This document shows positions 62,350 through 64,000 of a DNA stretch of 64,000 bases, one piece after another (the first letter of the stretch is position 1; each line of letters starts with the position of its first letter). The stretch is from positions 124,001 through 188,000 of the forward strand of contig NZ_BMQU01000009.1 of NCBI RefSeq assembly GCF_014648275.1. Direction: 5' to 3'. This stretch comes from Pseudomonas laurentiana. GTDB taxonomy: Bacteria; Pseudomonadota; Gammaproteobacteria; Pseudomonadales; Pseudomonadaceae. A model generated the notes under the pieces. That model searched no databases. It worked only from the letters and a program-made list of their open reading frames with translations, and was not told the DNA's origin. Made by a program: the position numbers and the translations under genes.

Positions 62350-62757
62350 TTACTCTCCGCGCAGGGCCGATACCAGCCCTTTGAATTTACTGTTGAGCAG
62401 CGTGAAGCTGGCCTGGAAACCTACGGCGTTCTCGGCGTAACTGGATTGCTCCAGCTGTGCGTCGACCGTGTTCTGGTCAACCGACGGCTGCATCGGGGTG
62501 CGGTACTTCAGCGCCTCGTCACCCATGCTCAAGCCTTCAGCATCGATATGGCGACTGTTGGTCCGCTCCAGCGAAAAGGTGCCGTTTTTGGCCTTGTCGG
62601 CCTGCGCTGCCAACACCTCGGAGAAGTCCAGATCCCGCGCCTTGTAGTTTGGGGTATCAGCGTTGGTGATGTTGTTGGCCAACACTTCGGCACGCTGAGC
62701 GCGAAAGCCCAATGCCTTTTCGTGAATGCCGAGCGCTTTATCGAAACTGATGCTCAT
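62350..62757 (-). CDS. flgB: FlgB proximal rod protein
   Basis: A 135-residue rod protein. GFRAQRAEVLANNITNADTPNYKARDLDF is the FlgB signature and the C-terminus carries a helix (ALKYRTPMQP..., FTLLNSKFKGLVSALRGE). It is the first rod subunit on FliE. It heads the flgBCDE operon, 50 bp after a strong sigma-54 promoter. Confidence 0.97.
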   Translation of the reverse strand: MSISFDKALGIHEKALGFRAQRAEVLANNITNADTPNYKARDLDFSEVLAAQADKAKNGTFSLERTNSRHIDAEGLSMGDEALKYRTPMQPSVDQNTVDAQLEQSSYAENAVGFQASFTLLNSKFKGLVSALRGE

Positions 62758-62807
62758 GTCGGGGAAACCTTCGAAGGTTGACCGGATTGTTCGTTGTCAG
62801 ACTTAGA

Positions 62808-62823
62808 GCAAGTCTCATGCCAA
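62808..62823 (-). promoter_or_regulatory. Sigma-54 promoter of flgBCDE
   Basis: The minus strand reads TTGGCATGAGACTTGC, with TTGGCA and CTTGC and GG-N10-GC spacing. It is among the best matches in the window. It lies in the 311-bp gap between cheR and flgB, which also holds a pair of direct repeats (62877-62924), a bidirectional terminator and a 16-bp tandem repeat. Confidence 0.92.
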
Positions 62824-62876
62824 AAAACAAAACCCAACAAAACCGGGCACATCAGCTTACTGCCGGCAGTGGCAAT

Positions 62877-62924
62877 GCCAGAAAAGCGGCAAAGGATTTC
62901 CGCTTGGCGCCAGCAAAGCGGCAA
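62877..62924 (-). promoter_or_regulatory. Phased direct repeats upstream of the flgB promoter (candidate activator site)
   Basis: gccagaaaagcggcaa (62877-62892) and gccagcaaagcggcaa (62909-62924) match at 15 of 16 bases and are spaced 32 bp apart, close to three helical turns. They lie 54-101 bp upstream of the -24 element, where a sigma-54 activator such as FleR would bind. Activator identity is inferred. Confidence 0.5.
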
Positions 62925-62956
62925 TGCGGCGGGAGAACACCTGCGGCAGAAACAAA

Positions 62957-63012
62957 AACAGGCAAGGCCGGAACCCCTGCACCGCAGGTGACACCGGACT
63001 TGCCTGTTTTTT
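62957..63012. terminator. Bidirectional terminator after cheR
   Basis: aacaggcaag pairs with cttgcctgtt (10 bp), with further ccgg pairing inside. T runs flank both sides (TTTTTGTT on the minus strand, TTTTTT on the plus strand). It closes the cheV-cheR transcript before flgB. Confidence 0.88.
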
Positions 63013-63019
63013 GTCGCCG

Positions 63020-63083
63020 CTTACCTGGCCTGGTACTTACCTAGTCTGGTACTTACCTGGCCACGAACTTACTTGGCCTGGTA
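63020..63083. repeat. Four tandem 16-bp repeats covering the cheR stop codon
   Basis: Units begin at 63020, 63036, 63052 and 63068, each starting cttac(c/t)t; the last contains the cheR stop. Consensus on the plus strand is cttacctggcctggta; three units match it at 13-16 positions and the third diverges at its end. Each carries a minus-strand TAA, and because 16 is not a multiple of three the stops fall in all three frames. Confidence 0.85.
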
Positions 63084-63896
63084 AATGATACCTGGGCTGC
63101 ACTGAACCATCTGGTAGTGATCCGGCAAGCCGTTGAGCGCCTCGGAAGCTCCCAGAAACAGGTAGCCACCAGGCTTGAGCGTGCCATGAATACGCATCAG
63201 GATGTCTTTCTTGACCTGCGCCGAGAAGTAGATCAGCACGTTACGGCAAAACACGATATCGAACTTGCCCAGGCTCGCGTAACTGTCCAGCAGGTTGAAC
63301 GCACGAAATTCGACGCGGCTGCGAATCGGCGCCTTGATCGCCCAGCGTCCCGCCCCTTTCGGGTCAAAATAACGCTGCAGACGCTCTTGAGAGAGGCCAC
63401 GCGCAATAGCCAGGCTGTCGTACTCACCGGTCTTGCAATTGGCCAGCATGGAACCCGACAAATCGGTCGCGACAATCTGCGCGCCCATTTTCAACTGGCC
63501 GATATTGCTACGCTCGAACTCGTCGATCGCCATTGAGATCGAGTAAGGCTCCTGCCCAGACGAGCAGGCTGCCGACCAGATGCGCAAACGCTGACCGGGA
63601 TTGGCCTTGATCTGCTCAGGCAGCACCTTGTTCTTCAACACTTCGAATGGATAGGTATCACGAAACCAAAGGGTCTCGTTGGTGGTCATGGCATCCACCA
63701 CCTGCTCACGCAAACCGCTGCGCGGCTGGGTCTGGATGCGCTGCACCAGCTCACCCAGGCTTTTGATACCTTGCTGCTCCATCAGCTTGTTGAGACGGCT
63801 GGAAACCAGGTACTGCTTATTTTCGCCGAGCAGGATGCCACAGGCTTTTTCCAGGAAGACCCGGAATTGTTCGAAATCCAAATTACCCGTAGACAA
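63069..63896 (-). CDS. cheR: CheR chemoreceptor methyltransferase
   Basis: A 275-residue CheR. The helical N-terminal domain (FRVFLEKACGILLGENKQYLVSSRL) leads to the SAM-binding domain (TTNETLWFRD, RIWSAACSSGQEPYSISM, DIVFCRNVLIYF, LFLGASEAL). CheR methylates receptor glutamates opposite CheB. The start is a TTG at 63896, preceded by AAGAGG at a spacing of about 8; there is no ATG near. It is adjacent to cheV and upstream of flgB, as in other pseudomonads. This copy lacks a TPR extension. Confidence 0.96.
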   Translation of the reverse strand: MSTGNLDFEQFRVFLEKACGILLGENKQYLVSSRLNKLMEQQGIKSLGELVQRIQTQPRSGLREQVVDAMTTNETLWFRDTYPFEVLKNKVLPEQIKANPGQRLRIWSAACSSGQEPYSISMAIDEFERSNIGQLKMGAQIVATDLSGSMLANCKTGEYDSLAIARGLSQERLQRYFDPKGAGRWAIKAPIRSRVEFRAFNLLDSYASLGKFDIVFCRNVLIYFSAQVKKDILMRIHGTLKPGGYLFLGASEALNGLPDHYQMVQCSPGIIYQAK

Positions 63897-63946
63897 TGAT
63901 GCCGCCTCTTACAATCGTGTGTACCACCAGAGAAACCCCCTGGCCG

Positions 63947-64000
63947 TTAATGCGTAGCCTTGATCCGGTCGACAACCCGCTGAGCCAGGTCGTCCGGCCT
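63947..64000 (-). CDS. cheV: CheV, C-terminal end only
   Basis: Only the last 17 codons and the stop are inside the window (RPDDLAQRVVDRIKATH). This matches the end of the CheW-receiver fusion protein CheV, which precedes cheR in Pseudomonas flagellar clusters. The identification rests on that short tail and on position, 50 bp upstream of cheR. Confidence 0.7.
   Translation of the reverse strand, partial: RPDDLAQRVVDRIKATH

Noticed and set aside
62863-62885. Second GG-N10-GC element upstream of flgB (CTGGCATTGCCACTGC on the minus strand)
   Set aside because: The -12 box is CTGC rather than TTGC, and it overlaps one of the direct repeats; the element at 62808-62823 is far better.
1-64000. 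tRNA, rRNA, CRISPR arrays, insertion sequences, prophage
   Set aside because: No cloverleaf, spaced direct-repeat array, transposase or phage gene was recognised; only REP-like fragments and short repeats are present.

Overview
The window is one almost unbroken flagellar and chemotaxis supercluster from a Pseudomonas, most likely of the P. fluorescens group. The gene order (flg, glycosylation genes, fliC-flaG-fliD-fliST, fleQ-fleSR, fliEFGHIJ, fliKLMNOPQR-flhBA, flhF-fleN-fliA, cheYZAB, motCD, parC-parP), the polar-flagellum regulators FleQ/FleSR/FleN/FlhF and the short 283-residue flagellin all fit. All flagellar genes are on the minus strand; the only supported plus-strand gene is a small DUF3077-type gene at 38657-38977.

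Layout from high to low coordinates, which is the direction of transcription: end of cheV and cheR (63.0-64.0 kb); rod, hook and ring genes flgBCDE, a small secreted protein, flgFGHIJ, hook-filament junction genes flgKL (51.0-62.8 kb); a flagellin glycosylation island (37.1-50.9 kb) with two giant multi-domain glycosyltransferases, an apparent CDP-linked C-methyl-6-deoxyhexose pathway (RfbF, RfbG, 3,5-epimerase-like, ketoreductase-like, C-methyltransferase), a CmcI-type methyltransferase/hydroxylase and a KASIII-like enzyme; flagellin, FlaG, cap and chaperones (33.2-36.8 kb); the regulators fleQ and fleSR (28.7-33.0 kb); basal body, switch and export ATPase genes fliEFGHIJ (22.8-28.6 kb); the HsbA-HsbR-HptB signalling module (20.3-22.7 kb); fliK, fliL-R and flhBA (11.0-20.2 kb); flhF, fleN and fliA (7.9-11.0 kb); chemotaxis and stator genes cheYZAB, motCD, and the polar array positioning genes parC and parP (1-7.9 kb; parP runs off the left edge).

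Regulatory sites fit the known Pseudomonas hierarchy. Sigma-54 -24/-12 elements (GG-N10-GC) lie upstream of flhA, fliL, fliK, fliE, fleS, flgF and flgB. FliA (sigma-28) elements lie upstream of fliC and of fliS-fliT. FleQ probably drives fleSR and the basal-body operons, FleSR the hook/rod operons, and FliA the filament genes.

Points that stand out: a noviose-like set of sugar genes using CDP rather than dTDP activation beside flagellin; a folded, switch-like leader RNA ahead of the DUF3077 gene; four 16-bp tandem repeats that put stop codons in all three frames after cheR; helically phased direct repeats upstream of the flgB sigma-54 promoter; and four short repeated motifs in the CheA linker. 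No RNA genes, CRISPR arrays, insertion sequences or prophage genes were recognised.
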